From Caldifarciminota bacterium UBA5631 (GTDB lineage Bacteria; Hydrothermota; Hydrothermia; UBA1063), in NCBI GenBank assembly GCA_002421425.1, contig DIJZ01000011.1, positions 1 to 64,000 on the forward strand: a DNA stretch of 64,000 bases. The letters run 5' to 3'. The translations under genes and the position numbers were made by a program. The notes under the pieces were generated by a model that did no database searches, was not told the DNA's origin, and saw only the letters and a list, made by a program, of their open reading frames with translations. Below, piece by piece: positions 51,008 through 59,842 of the stretch (within the stretch, counting starts at the first letter, position 1; each line of letters starts with the position of its first letter).

Positions 51008-52113
51008 GAAGTCTTTTCCTCCTACTCATGATAATACAATCCGGGGATATTGAAGAAGAGAGGGCGAAGCTCGAGAGTTTAAAGCGGGAATTTGAACAGG
51101 CCAAGAAGAAGATCACTCAGATGGAGACGAAAGTTAAAAGTACCGAAGAAGAAATTGCGAGGATCGAGCGGAAGGAACTTGAAGTAAAGAGTTTCATAGA
51201 AAAACTTAACAGAGACATAAAAACAATTCAGAATGAGCTTTCAAAATTGGAAATTCAGATTGATCAGAAAGAACAGGAACTTGGACAGAGAGCCGATAGA
51301 ATCAAGTTCAGTCTTAATTTTCTTTATCAGACTCTCCCTCAGAACGAAATTATTAGATTCCTTCCCGGCAATGAGGGCGAAAAGGAGGCTCTTTACCTTC
51401 TCGATTATGCAATTCAGAATGAGAAGAGAGAGAGGGACCGGGTCTTAAAGGTTTATTCTGAACTTTCAGCCTACAGGCAATTGAAGCAAGAAAATCTTGA
51501 TTTTGTCCTGGCAATGAAGGAAGAGGTGATTTTGCAGGAGAAGAGCCTTGAAAACTTGAGGAAGCAAAGAGAGAACCTTCTTGCCGGGCTCAAGAAGCAG
51601 AAGCAGCAGGAGGAGCGAAGAGTTGCCGAGCTTGAAAAGGCGATAAAGGAAATGCAGGCGCTAATAAGCCGTCTGGAAAAAGAGCAGGAAAGGAAGAGAA
51701 GGGAAGAGAACGTAGTGGCAAAAAGCCCAACTGGGAAGTACCCCTGGCCTGTAAAGGGTAAAGTCGTGCTTGACTATGGAACAATAGTAAATCCCAAATA
51801 TAATACACGGGTCTTTAACCCTGGAATTGAAATTGAAGCGGAACCAAATAGTTCTGTGCTTTGTATTGATGAAGGTATCGTGATATTTGCGGGAACGGTG
51901 ACTGGATATGGAAATACCATAGTTGTTGATCACGGCGGATTCTTCTCAGTATATTCATATCTCGAATCATTTTCTGTAAATGCTGGTTCTAAGGTAGCTA
52001 AAGGTCAGATACTTGGAAAAGTTGGCGGGCAATCACACTATTTCGGTTCCCGACTTCACTTTGAGATCAGAGACAGGGGAAAAGCGGTAAACCCGATGCT
52101 CTACCTTTATTAG
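51004..52113 (+). CDS. EnvC-like murein hydrolase activator with degenerate LytM domain
   Basis: The 369-residue protein has a very short signal-like N-terminus, about 220 residues of coiled coil, and a LytM domain at the C-terminus. The metal-binding HxxxD motif is replaced (NPGIEIE) and the HxH motif reads SRLHFEI, so only part of the zinc site is left. That fits EnvC-type activators, which bind amidases instead of cutting murein. The position after ftsX supports an FtsEX-EnvC unit. It overlaps the convergent M14 gene by four bases. Confidence 0.85.
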   Translation: MRSLFLLLMIIQSGDIEEERAKLESLKREFEQAKKKITQMETKVKSTEEEIARIERKELEVKSFIEKLNRDIKTIQNELSKLEIQIDQKEQELGQRADRIKFSLNFLYQTLPQNEIIRFLPGNEGEKEALYLLDYAIQNEKRERDRVLKVYSELSAYRQLKQENLDFVLAMKEEVILQEKSLENLRKQRENLLAGLKKQKQQEERRVAELEKAIKEMQALISRLEKEQERKRREENVVAKSPTGKYPWPVKGKVVLDYGTIVNPKYNTRVFNPGIEIEAEPNSSVLCIDEGIVIFAGTVTGYGNTIVVDHGGFFSVYSYLESFSVNAGSKVAKGQILGKVGGQSHYFGSRLHFEIRDRGKAVNPMLYLY

Positions 52114-54323
52114 TACACTTTTACTGTTTTTCCAATCTTTTTGTCCGCAGAACTTTCAATAATATAGAAATACACACCCCTTGAATTTAAAGGTATTTCC
52201 ACGAGTCGGTCAATAGTCCCGTTTTTCTGAAACCTGTATACTACGCGTCCTTGCGCATCGAGTATAGTGATAACTGGATTCATTGCTTTAATTGAGATCT
52301 TCAGGTTTCCTTTTATTACTGGAGGCACAGAAGCATAAAAAAGGTGTGATTCTGTTTCTCTTGCTGGTGAATTGGTGTTTCTTATGAAAACCTTTTTCAG
52401 CAGACTGTAATTACCATTTCCAAAAGCTGACGAGGCTCCCTTAACTCTAAAAAAGTATTCTCCTTCTTCAAGATTTGTGATTGTATAAAAAGTATCACTT
52501 ATTCCTGTGATGTTCCAGATAGTATCCCAATGTGCCACAGGGTAGAAGTCATCTATGTAAATGTCTTCATTCAAGACTGATCCATCTGTCATATATCTGA
52601 TTCTGAAATAGACTGATTTTCCAACATAGGAAGTAAGGTCGTATACCTTTCTTACCCAGCCACCGCTTGAACCTGTGAATCTTTCACTATCAAGAGGGAA
52701 CCATTCCCTCAGATTTTCAGAAATCTCCACAATCCCGACATCCCAATCGGTTTCTGTATTGTAGTAAATCCAAAATCTCAGTGAATCACTGTCCTGGACA
52801 GGGTATGGATATCTGGTTCGCGCCTGAGCTGCTATATAGTTTGCATGGCCGGAATAAAGAGATTTTGTTCCTGAATGAAACCTCTGAGTGGACGGAGCAA
52901 AGGATTCCAGAACCCATTGATTAGTATTTCCTTCAAAGCCATCTTGAATAACGGAGGGACCTTTAAGGATTTGTATTTCAAACTGAGATGGTTCATTAAA
53001 GCTGCTATTGGGTACCTGCCATTCGATTCTGACGGAATCTTCCACGGTATCCACTTCTGGATAGATTATGATAGGAGAAGGCACCAGTCCCTTCATATAA
53101 TTATAAATTGAATCTCCCTTCTGGAGTAAGTAAAATGCACCGTCGAAGTTTTCTCTTTTTAGAAGCGGAAGGTCGGCAGGATTCTGATAAAAAGCAGTGC
53201 CCATTTCAACGGTGAAGGAAAGACACGGAGTACCCTTTACATAAATGTTCCACCCATATTCCCAGTCAGAAGATGATCCTGTGGTTGGATAAAGAGCTAT
53301 TGATTTCTGATACGTATAATGTCCACCACTTAATCTTGCAATTCGCTGGGCGATAGCCTGTCCTATCGAATTATACCAATTTTCATGGGGTGTGGCATCA
53401 TACTTGTGACCCCACGGAGCAAGAACAAGTTCTGAGTAGGAGTGATAGTCAAGAATGGTGACAAAATGGCGTGATTTAATAAACTCAGCATATTCATTAA
53501 TTTCATAGGCTGAGTGTTGACGTCTTCCGCAAAAGGTTTCCTGAGACGGATTGTGGGTCGTGGAGCTTCCATTTATGTATCCCCAGCCATCTATAGCACT
53601 GGAGTCGCATATCCCATTGTAGTTTCTATTAGGATCCGTTCCAATACCAGATCTGTACGGTTCCCTGTCTTTTCTCCAGCTCACTCCGCCATTCGAGTAG
53701 TCGTAAACAAACCCGTCCACGTTAATTACGGGGAAAATCCATATTTCTCTGTTATTTACGATATCAGTAATTTGTGGATCGGTTCCGTAGGCTCTAATTA
53801 AAGTATCAGCGAGGAAAAGGCAAACTTCAATAGTTGCCCATTCTCGCGCATGATGTAAGCCCGAAAACAGCTGTTCAGGCTCTTCCTCGTCTTCCATGAC
53901 GTTATCGGAGATTTTCAGCCCGTATATCCATCTTCCCTCGTAAGTTGGTCCGATACTCTCAACTTTTGCAATTGACGGATAAGAAGTTGCAAGACCTCTT
54001 AGAATAGTTATTACGTCGAAATATGAGTGGTAGTTATCTTTCACACTTTCCTTGGATGATTCAATATTTTCATCTACAACGTTGACGTTTATGCCTTTCA
54101 TCCTTATTAGGTCTAGCTGGTATTCGTCTACGATGAGGTCGTACCATTCTCCCGGCCTTCCCGCAGCTATATCGGGGACCTTGTCCTTGGGAAAGGTCGA
54201 GTATATGAAATTTTGAAGCTCTTGGTAATTCTTAAATGGAAGTCGAACAATCATTTGTTTTGATGCTAGAAGGAAACCACAAAAGATCATATTTAACGCA
54301 ATAAATGACAAAAACCTCTTCAC
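52110..54323 (-). CDS. Secreted M14 zinc carboxypeptidase with T9SS-like sorting domain
   Basis: The 737-residue protein starts with GTG at 54323 behind AAGGAGG. After a signal peptide and prodomain-like segment comes the M14 domain: GLHHAREWATIE (His and Glu zinc ligands), LDYHSYSELVLAPWG (third ligand) and FTVEMGTAF (catalytic Glu). A jelly-roll-like segment (about 460-590) and an FN3-like segment follow. The last 75 residues (ITILDAQGRVVYRF, GVYFYII) resemble a type A T9SS sorting domain. It likely digests extracellular peptides. Confidence 0.88.
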   Translation of the reverse strand: MKRFLSFIALNMIFCGFLLASKQMIVRLPFKNYQELQNFIYSTFPKDKVPDIAAGRPGEWYDLIVDEYQLDLIRMKGINVNVVDENIESSKESVKDNYHSYFDVITILRGLATSYPSIAKVESIGPTYEGRWIYGLKISDNVMEDEEEPEQLFSGLHHAREWATIEVCLFLADTLIRAYGTDPQITDIVNNREIWIFPVINVDGFVYDYSNGGVSWRKDREPYRSGIGTDPNRNYNGICDSSAIDGWGYINGSSTTHNPSQETFCGRRQHSAYEINEYAEFIKSRHFVTILDYHSYSELVLAPWGHKYDATPHENWYNSIGQAIAQRIARLSGGHYTYQKSIALYPTTGSSSDWEYGWNIYVKGTPCLSFTVEMGTAFYQNPADLPLLKRENFDGAFYLLQKGDSIYNYMKGLVPSPIIIYPEVDTVEDSVRIEWQVPNSSFNEPSQFEIQILKGPSVIQDGFEGNTNQWVLESFAPSTQRFHSGTKSLYSGHANYIAAQARTRYPYPVQDSDSLRFWIYYNTETDWDVGIVEISENLREWFPLDSERFTGSSGGWVRKVYDLTSYVGKSVYFRIRYMTDGSVLNEDIYIDDFYPVAHWDTIWNITGISDTFYTITNLEEGEYFFRVKGASSAFGNGNYSLLKKVFIRNTNSPARETESHLFYASVPPVIKGNLKISIKAMNPVITILDAQGRVVYRFQKNGTIDRLVEIPLNSRGVYFYIIESSADKKIGKTVKVY

Positions 54324-54446
54324 ACAAACCTCCTTAGGTTATACAATCATACATCCACAGGGATGAATTTTAAACATTCAGGAGTATCTATGGATTATGA
54401 ACATTTCAGTTATATTTAATGGTTTTTTACTTCGCACCTTTTTCGG

Positions 54447-54452
54447 TATAAT
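54447..54452 (+). promoter_or_regulatory. -10 box of the M20 peptidase gene
   Basis: A perfect TATAAT lies in the 150-base divergent gap, followed by AAAGGAGG before the ATG at 54474. The -35 is a weak T-rich TTTTTA at 17 bases. Confidence 0.5.
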
Positions 54453-54473
54453 TTTTTAGAAAAGGAGGTTCAT

Positions 54474-55571
54474 ATGAAAGAGGAAATTGCAGTACTTCTG
54501 GAGAAATTGATTCAATTCAAGTCCACCAGTAGCAATTTACCTGAATTGAAGAATATTATCGATTTCGTTGAGAATTTTCTTTCCGATGTTCCCGATTTGA
54601 TTGCAAGGAGATATGTGGTAAGTGGGAAACCTTCGATCTATCTTTCGTACTATAATACATATCATCCCGATATTCTCTTTGTAGGCCATCTTGATGTCGT
54701 TGACGCAAGGGAAGAAGATTTTGTTCCAAGGAGAGAAGGCGACCTGCTATATGGTCGTGGTTCCATTGATATGAAAGGTTCGTGCGCTGTGATAATGGAG
54801 ATGATTAGAGAACTATCGAAGGAATCTCAGAAGCCTAACGTTGGTTTTCTGTTCACCACCGATGAAGAGATTGGTAGCGAAAATGGGGTAAAGTACCTTG
54901 TAGAAAAAGAGGGGATCGGGGGTGAATTCGTGATAATTCCAGACGGAGGTGAGGATTTCCAGCTGGTAGTGGAAGGGAAAGGAGTGTTTCACGTAAAAAT
55001 TGTTGCAAAGGGCAAAGCTACTCACGGCTCGAGGATTTTCAACGGCGAAAACGCCTTGGACAAACTTGTTTCAATTTATAATGAAATTAAATCTCACTTT
55101 CATCCTGAACCTTGCGGAGATCCTGACCACTGGCACAACACAATTAACCTTGGAAAAATGATTGGAGGAGATTCTGTTAACCGTGTACCTGATTATGCAG
55201 AAATGTATCTCGACATAAGATTCGTGCATCCTTTTACGGTGCAGAAGATGGAAGAAATGATAAAGGAAGTTCTTTCTAAATATCCTGATACTCAATATGA
55301 ACTAATTTCAACGGGGAATACGGTATTCACGTCGAAAGACAACCCTTACTTGATGAAATACAAAAGGATTGCCGAATCTATTCTCAAACGTTCTGTGCCA
55401 TTTACGAAAGAGCATGGTGCTACTGATGGGCGCTTTTTTTCGGAACGCGGCATGGCAGTGCTGATTACGGCTCCAAAAGGTGGAAATATCCATGGAAATG
55501 ATGAGTGGGTGAACCTTAACTCTCTCGTTGATTTATTTAACATTTTCCTCAGATTTGTCAAAGAGAAATAG
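54474..55571 (+). CDS. M20 family metallopeptidase (ArgE/DapE type)
   Basis: The 365-residue enzyme has the M20 metal and catalytic motifs: GHLDVVDA (His and Asp), GRGSIDMKGSCA (bridging Asp), TTDEEIGSENG (Glu general base and Glu ligand) and a C-terminal HGATDGRFF with the last His. It removes an N-acyl or C-terminal amino acid from small substrates; the specificity (deacetylase, desuccinylase or dipeptidase) cannot be read from sequence. Its end overlaps the convergent membrane protein gene by 39 bases. Confidence 0.88.
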   Translation: MKEEIAVLLEKLIQFKSTSSNLPELKNIIDFVENFLSDVPDLIARRYVVSGKPSIYLSYYNTYHPDILFVGHLDVVDAREEDFVPRREGDLLYGRGSIDMKGSCAVIMEMIRELSKESQKPNVGFLFTTDEEIGSENGVKYLVEKEGIGGEFVIIPDGGEDFQLVVEGKGVFHVKIVAKGKATHGSRIFNGENALDKLVSIYNEIKSHFHPEPCGDPDHWHNTINLGKMIGGDSVNRVPDYAEMYLDIRFVHPFTVQKMEEMIKEVLSKYPDTQYELISTGNTVFTSKDNPYLMKYKRIAESILKRSVPFTKEHGATDGRFFSERGMAVLITAPKGGNIHGNDEWVNLNSLVDLFNIFLRFVKEK

Positions 55572-56453
55572 AATCCATCCTGCAAGGCTTAAGACTATTG
55601 AAGTAAAATAGTATAAAAGAGAGAGAATCAGGGCCTTTTCCTTTCCAATTAAATCGCCGTACAAAAGAACGAAAGCACCTTCCCGAAGCCCTATCCCCGA
55701 GATGGTTATAGGGATCATCATAACGAAGTTAATTATCGGAAGGAGTAGGATACTCTCCCACAATGGTATCGGCTTGCTAAGGCCATAGCTTATTACGATG
55801 GGCACAAGGGAGAAGAAGAGCTGTATCAGAATTGATAAAGGAAGTGTCCTTATTATGGTGTGCCATTCGGTTCGAAATTGGTAAATTGAGGTAAGTAGAG
55901 AGATTACTGGAGTGGTAATTTTTGTCTTCTTTACTTTTGTTAGGGATTTATAAAATGTACTTGAAAAGAGAAGAGCATTCAGAAAGAGAAGCACAAGGAT
56001 CCCAAGAATTGTTAGAACAAAAATGGATTTTACTTTGATGGTAATGAAAATACTTGCGAGAAGCAGGTAGAAAAGAATGGCATAAAACCCTGAAAGTCTG
56101 TCAATGAAGGTTGATGCGATCGCGCTTGAAATTGAAGTACCCCTTCCTGCATATAAGGCACGCACTACGTCCAGACCCCCAGAGGGCAGGAAGTTACCGG
56201 AGAAGATGCCGATGAGGTAAAATTTCAGACAGCGGTAAAGACTTAGAGTAATTCCCTTCTTTTGCAGGAAAATTTGCCATCTCCTGGAGGAGAGTAGTAT
56301 AGCAACGAAGTATAAAAGGACTCCAGGAATTAAAAAAAGGTAGTTAGTGCCCTTAACAGACTCAAAAAAGCTTTCCCACTTGATTTTTGTGAAAATTACG
56401 TAAAGAAGAGCGATGGATAGCAGTACCTTCAGTATATTAAGAAGTCTTTTCAT
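55533..56453 (-). CDS. UPF0104/LPG-synthase-type flippase-like membrane protein
   Basis: The 306-residue protein has about eight hydrophobic helices and the family pattern of lysylphosphatidylglycerol synthase transmembrane regions and AglD-like proteins (GNFLPSGGLDVVRALYAGR, STFIDRLSGFYAI, PITISGIGLREGAF). There is no soluble transferase domain, so a lipid flippase or transfer role is more likely than aminoacylation. It follows recO by two bases as the last gene of the operon. Confidence 0.82.
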   Translation of the reverse strand: MKRLLNILKVLLSIALLYVIFTKIKWESFFESVKGTNYLFLIPGVLLYFVAILLSSRRWQIFLQKKGITLSLYRCLKFYLIGIFSGNFLPSGGLDVVRALYAGRGTSISSAIASTFIDRLSGFYAILFYLLLASIFITIKVKSIFVLTILGILVLLFLNALLFSSTFYKSLTKVKKTKITTPVISLLTSIYQFRTEWHTIIRTLPLSILIQLFFSLVPIVISYGLSKPIPLWESILLLPIINFVMMIPITISGIGLREGAFVLLYGDLIGKEKALILSLLYYFTSIVLSLAGWILFLFDKSEENVK

Positions 56454-56455
56454 TT

Positions 56456-57130
56456 CTAAGTAATGAACGTCTCAAGCAGTCTTCTCGTATTTTCTCTCAA
56501 AGCAAGGGAGTTGACCTCCTGCCAACTCTTGTGAAGGATAAATCTAATCTCTGAAGACGTCCCTTGATCCACAGGTACTTTTAACTCATCGGGTCTTGCA
56601 CATCTGCCGCAGACAACGGTTTTTTGTGAAGGTATGAAATATTCGAGATCCCTTGACTTGCAGCGTGCGCAATAATCAAATGATGGAAATTCGCCCTGCC
56701 TCATCTGATTCCTTAGTACGAAGAAATTATAAAGGTTCTCGTTTAGAGTACTTGAAGTGTTGACAAATCTTATAAGATTTAGAACATCAAGATATATATT
56801 TTCACCTGCTTCCTGTGGTACGTTCTTAATGATGTATGCAGCAATGTAGGAGATAAGGTAGAACTTTTCGTAATCCCGAGGGATCTCATCAAAGGCCTCC
56901 AGGATTTTTCCTTCTTTAAGGATGTTAAATTCTCTGTCAGGCTTGTAGTAATATATCAGTTCACTCCTTGAGAAAAGCTGAAAAGCCATTCTGAGTTGGG
57001 ATTTAACTCTCTGCGCGCCTTTTGCCATCAATTTAAGTAGTCCACTGGATTTTGAGAGTGCAGTAACTATGGAAGAGGATTCCATAAATTCGTCGACTTT
57101 AAGAACAACTACTTCATCTTTTATGAGCAT
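56456..57130 (-). CDS. recO: DNA repair protein RecO
   Basis: The 224-residue protein has the OB-fold N-terminus (VVLKVDEFMESSSIVTALSKSSGLLKLMAKGA split across 57000-57115), a helical middle and the C4 zinc site CARC ... CGRC typical of bacterial RecO. RecO loads RecA on SSB-coated DNA in the RecFOR pathway. It overlaps the preceding HhH/barrel gene by 17 bases. Confidence 0.88.
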   Translation of the reverse strand: MLIKDEVVVLKVDEFMESSSIVTALSKSSGLLKLMAKGAQRVKSQLRMAFQLFSRSELIYYYKPDREFNILKEGKILEAFDEIPRDYEKFYLISYIAAYIIKNVPQEAGENIYLDVLNLIRFVNTSSTLNENLYNFFVLRNQMRQGEFPSFDYCARCKSRDLEYFIPSQKTVVCGRCARPDELKVPVDQGTSSEIRFILHKSWQEVNSLALRENTRRLLETFIT

Positions 57131-58292
57131 ATAAATTAAACCCTATGGAGACTCTGTATTTTTCGTCGTGAGTTCTCCCGATTTCAATTTTAATCTCTTT
57201 TTCGCGGATATTAAAGGTTGCCGAAGAACAAATATCGAGCCACTGCCTTGTAGGGTAGTAAGAAAATTGTATTTTGCTATTCCACAGCGAGAATTTGACA
57301 GCAACATATTCATATCGCAAATTACCGTATTCAACGCTGAGATTCTTGCTTTCCAGCTTACCTGACCGAATTATTAAAGAACTTTCTGTGAATGATGATT
57401 TAACTATCAGTATAGTTTCGTTGCCCAATTTTTGAAGTAGGTCCAAATTAACGTATTTTTTCGAGGATCCAGAATAGTTTATACAAAGGCTATTTGTACT
57501 CGAAAGTCTCCTTGTAAGGTTATACGTTGCATTAATAGTTCCATTTTCCACTTCCCATTGCATTCGGTAATTCGAGTTTTTTGTAGAAAAAAGAAAATCT
57601 ACTGCAAATTCATTTTCCATGGGGAGGAGCGTTAGTGACGCCCGCACAGGTCTATGCCTTAGGGTCATTCCAGCAAGTAGTTTCGGGTTTTCCCCCTTAT
57701 GTGCAAAAACTTTTAGAAAGGGTGTAAAAGCATTGTACGATAGCTCTGAACCGATGTATAACCTTTCTTTTCCAATTGCAAAATTGAAGGGTTTACTTAT
57801 GTAGATTAAATAGTCTGTGCCATTCAAAGACGGGCTTCCTTTGACAGAGTTTTGCGGTATCGAAAGCGAAAATTTCCCAACGGTAATAAAGTCATAACTG
57901 ATATAAAAGGGGGTCGTTTGAACGGCGGACGTTGAAAATTTGAGCGTCAGGGTACTAAGTGTTAGAAATGCTGAAGTCTTTTCGCGGTACTTTTCCAGTT
58001 GAATTTTGCCGCTTTGGAAGAAAGTGTCGTTTCTTTCTTTGAAGAAAAAGATATCTTTCAGGTACTCAATTTTAGAGCTATCCAGCTTGGTTCGTTCTGC
58101 GAAATCGTCGATCCCCCTGTAAGGGCTGAGATCTCGCATTATCAGTATGGTTAATACATCACTTTCATTAAGAATGGGGATTGCTATGAGCTCTTCAAAA
58201 CTTGCATTGTTTGGGTTAAGGTGTTCTGATTCATCTCTTTTCAATGAAATTGAAGTAATGCAAAAGAGCAATATAAGTCTTAGCATCCTCAA
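57114..58292 (-). CDS. Exported protein with ComEA-like HhH domain and barrel-like C-terminus
   Basis: The 392-residue protein has a signal peptide. Residues 25-85 form a ComEA-like double helix-hairpin-helix (LNPNNASFEELIAIPIL, then a second hairpin ending YLKDIFFF). About 290 residues of alternating beta-strands follow that look like an outer-membrane barrel (TLTLKFSTSAV, VSIGFNLYAHKR). HhH domains usually bind DNA. I do not recognise the full-length family; a surface DNA-binding or uptake role is only a guess. Confidence 0.65.
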   Translation of the reverse strand: MRMLRLILLFCITSISLKRDESEHLNPNNASFEELIAIPILNESDVLTILIMRDLSPYRGIDDFAERTKLDSSKIEYLKDIFFFKERNDTFFQSGKIQLEKYREKTSAFLTLSTLTLKFSTSAVQTTPFYISYDFITVGKFSLSIPQNSVKGSPSLNGTDYLIYISKPFNFAIGKERLYIGSELSYNAFTPFLKVFAHKGENPKLLAGMTLRHRPVRASLTLLPMENEFAVDFLFSTKNSNYRMQWEVENGTINATYNLTRRLSSTNSLCINYSGSSKKYVNLDLLQKLGNETILIVKSSFTESSLIIRSGKLESKNLSVEYGNLRYEYVAVKFSLWNSKIQFSYYPTRQWLDICSSATFNIREKEIKIEIGRTHDEKYRVSIGFNLYAHKR

Positions 58293-58755
58293 TTTCCCCT
58301 GTTATCATCATTTCTTTAAGTTTGTTCAACGGAATTCTGTGGGTTTTTATCTGTTCCCCGGCATCAGCTGGAAGCTCCGCAGATCTAAGATCAGCTCCCC
58401 AAAAAATGTGGATTCTTTCGGTCGAATATCCGGGTGTGAGGTAAAACGTTCCTATTTTTGAAAGTTTCTCAGCCCGCATTTTGACTTCCTCCATAAGTTC
58501 CCTTTGTGCTGCTTCTTCAGGTGATTCACCGGGGTCTATCTTACCAGCAGGAATCTCTAAAATCTCCTTTCGCAGAGGGAAGCGGTACTGAGAAATTAGT
58601 ATTGCAGTATCTCCATCGAGAAGTGGCAGTATAGCGCATGTTTCAGGAAATTCAACAATGTCACGCAGGAATAGGCCTGGGTCTTCTTGATATTCTTCTC
58701 TCCACACTTTAAAAATCAAGCCTTTGTATTTCAGTTCTCTTTTTATAATCTTCAT
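58231..58755 (-). CDS. Nudix hydrolase, ADP-ribose pyrophosphatase type
   Basis: The protein of about 174 residues has a Nudix box at GKIDPGESPEEAAQRELMEE; the position usually occupied by Gly after REUxEEx is Lys. The ADPRase-type features IPAGKIDPGE and FYLTPGYSTERIHIF are present. It probably cleaves ADP-ribose or a similar nucleotide sugar. ATG at 58755 fits the family better than 58764. It overlaps both neighbours. Confidence 0.88.
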   Translation of the reverse strand: MKIIKRELKYKGLIFKVWREEYQEDPGLFLRDIVEFPETCAILPLLDGDTAILISQYRFPLRKEILEIPAGKIDPGESPEEAAQRELMEEVKMRAEKLSKIGTFYLTPGYSTERIHIFWGADLRSAELPADAGEQIKTHRIPLNKLKEMMITGEIEDAKTYIALLHYFNFIEKR

Positions 58756-59842
58756 ACAATTCAATAATTTTAATGGCTATCTTGTCTGCTACAAAAACCC
58801 CTTTTGAAGTTAAAATGAGAGAATTGTTTTTCACAGTTACAAGTCCCTTGAGTTTTTGGACGACAGTTTCCAAGAAATTTTTATCTGCTTTCCATCCCCA
58901 TCTGGTGCGGATTTTAAGAAAAATTTCTTCAATAAGCTTCTCTTCTTCGGAAAGTGGCTCAAATGTCTTGGGGATTTCTTTATGGAATCGTATAGACGAA
59001 GGGTTGGTGTATCTAACCTCTCTGCCTTCGAGTAAAAAAAAGCCTGATGCTGATGGTCCGAGCCCAATATAGTAATGTCGTAGCCAGTATTTCAAGTTGT
59101 GAATGCATTCAAAATTAGGTCTTGAAAAGCTTGAAATTTCGTATCTTATGTACCCATGTGCCCGCAAAATTTTGTCCCGGATTTTGTACATCTTGATTGT
59201 GAGGTTCTCATCTTTGCTTTCAAGATCTTCTAATGCAGGTTCTTCAAAGGTCATCGAATATGTTGATATGTGGGTTGGATTCATTTCACTTGCCTTTTTT
59301 AGAGAAAAAGCGAAGTTTTCGATGGTCTGGCCCTTAAAAGCAAATATAAGATCAAAGTTTATATTGTGAAATCCGTTGCTCCTCAGCAAGTCCACAGTAT
59401 TGCTTATATCCTGTGCATTGTATGTCCTTCCCAATGTCTGGAGGTCACTGTTTACAAAACTTTGCACGCCGAGACTTATCCTATTAAATCCAAACTCATT
59501 GAGAACTTCAATAAAATGTCTTTCCAGGGGTTCCGGGTTCAATTCAATAGTCTTTTCAACGACCCTTGACAGGTTCAAATTCTCATGAATTAATGCGAGA
59601 ACACTCGCAAGCTGTGAAGGGCTTAATGAATTAGGGGTTCCTCCTCCGACGTAAAGGGTTTCAAAGTTAAAGCCGAACTCTTTGAAATATGCAATTTCTC
59701 CTTTCAAACTTTCCAGAAAGGCTGGAAATAACTCCTCCAGAGCCGAGGCGTTTTCCGAGTAAAAGTGACAGTATCTGCACTTTGATCTGCAAAATGGTAT
59801 GTGCAGATAAAGACCTGGTTGGTCTTTAAAACATTTCGCCAA
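58709..59842 (-). CDS. hemW: HemW-type radical SAM protein
   Basis: The 377-residue protein has the HemN/HemW motif HIPFCRSKCRYCHF, the LYVGGGTPNSL loop, ELNPE and RISLGVQSF. The short C-terminal domain and absence of the HemN-specific N-terminal arm point to HemW, a heme chaperone, more than coproporphyrinogen oxidase. The residue after YC is His where most family members have Asp. The gene overlaps the Omp85 gene by 17 bases. Confidence 0.88.
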   Translation of the reverse strand: MAKCFKDQPGLYLHIPFCRSKCRYCHFYSENASALEELFPAFLESLKGEIAYFKEFGFNFETLYVGGGTPNSLSPSQLASVLALIHENLNLSRVVEKTIELNPEPLERHFIEVLNEFGFNRISLGVQSFVNSDLQTLGRTYNAQDISNTVDLLRSNGFHNINFDLIFAFKGQTIENFAFSLKKASEMNPTHISTYSMTFEEPALEDLESKDENLTIKMYKIRDKILRAHGYIRYEISSFSRPNFECIHNLKYWLRHYYIGLGPSASGFFLLEGREVRYTNPSSIRFHKEIPKTFEPLSEEEKLIEEIFLKIRTRWGWKADKNFLETVVQKLKGLVTVKNNSLILTSKGVFVADKIAIKIIELYEDYKKRTEIQRLDF

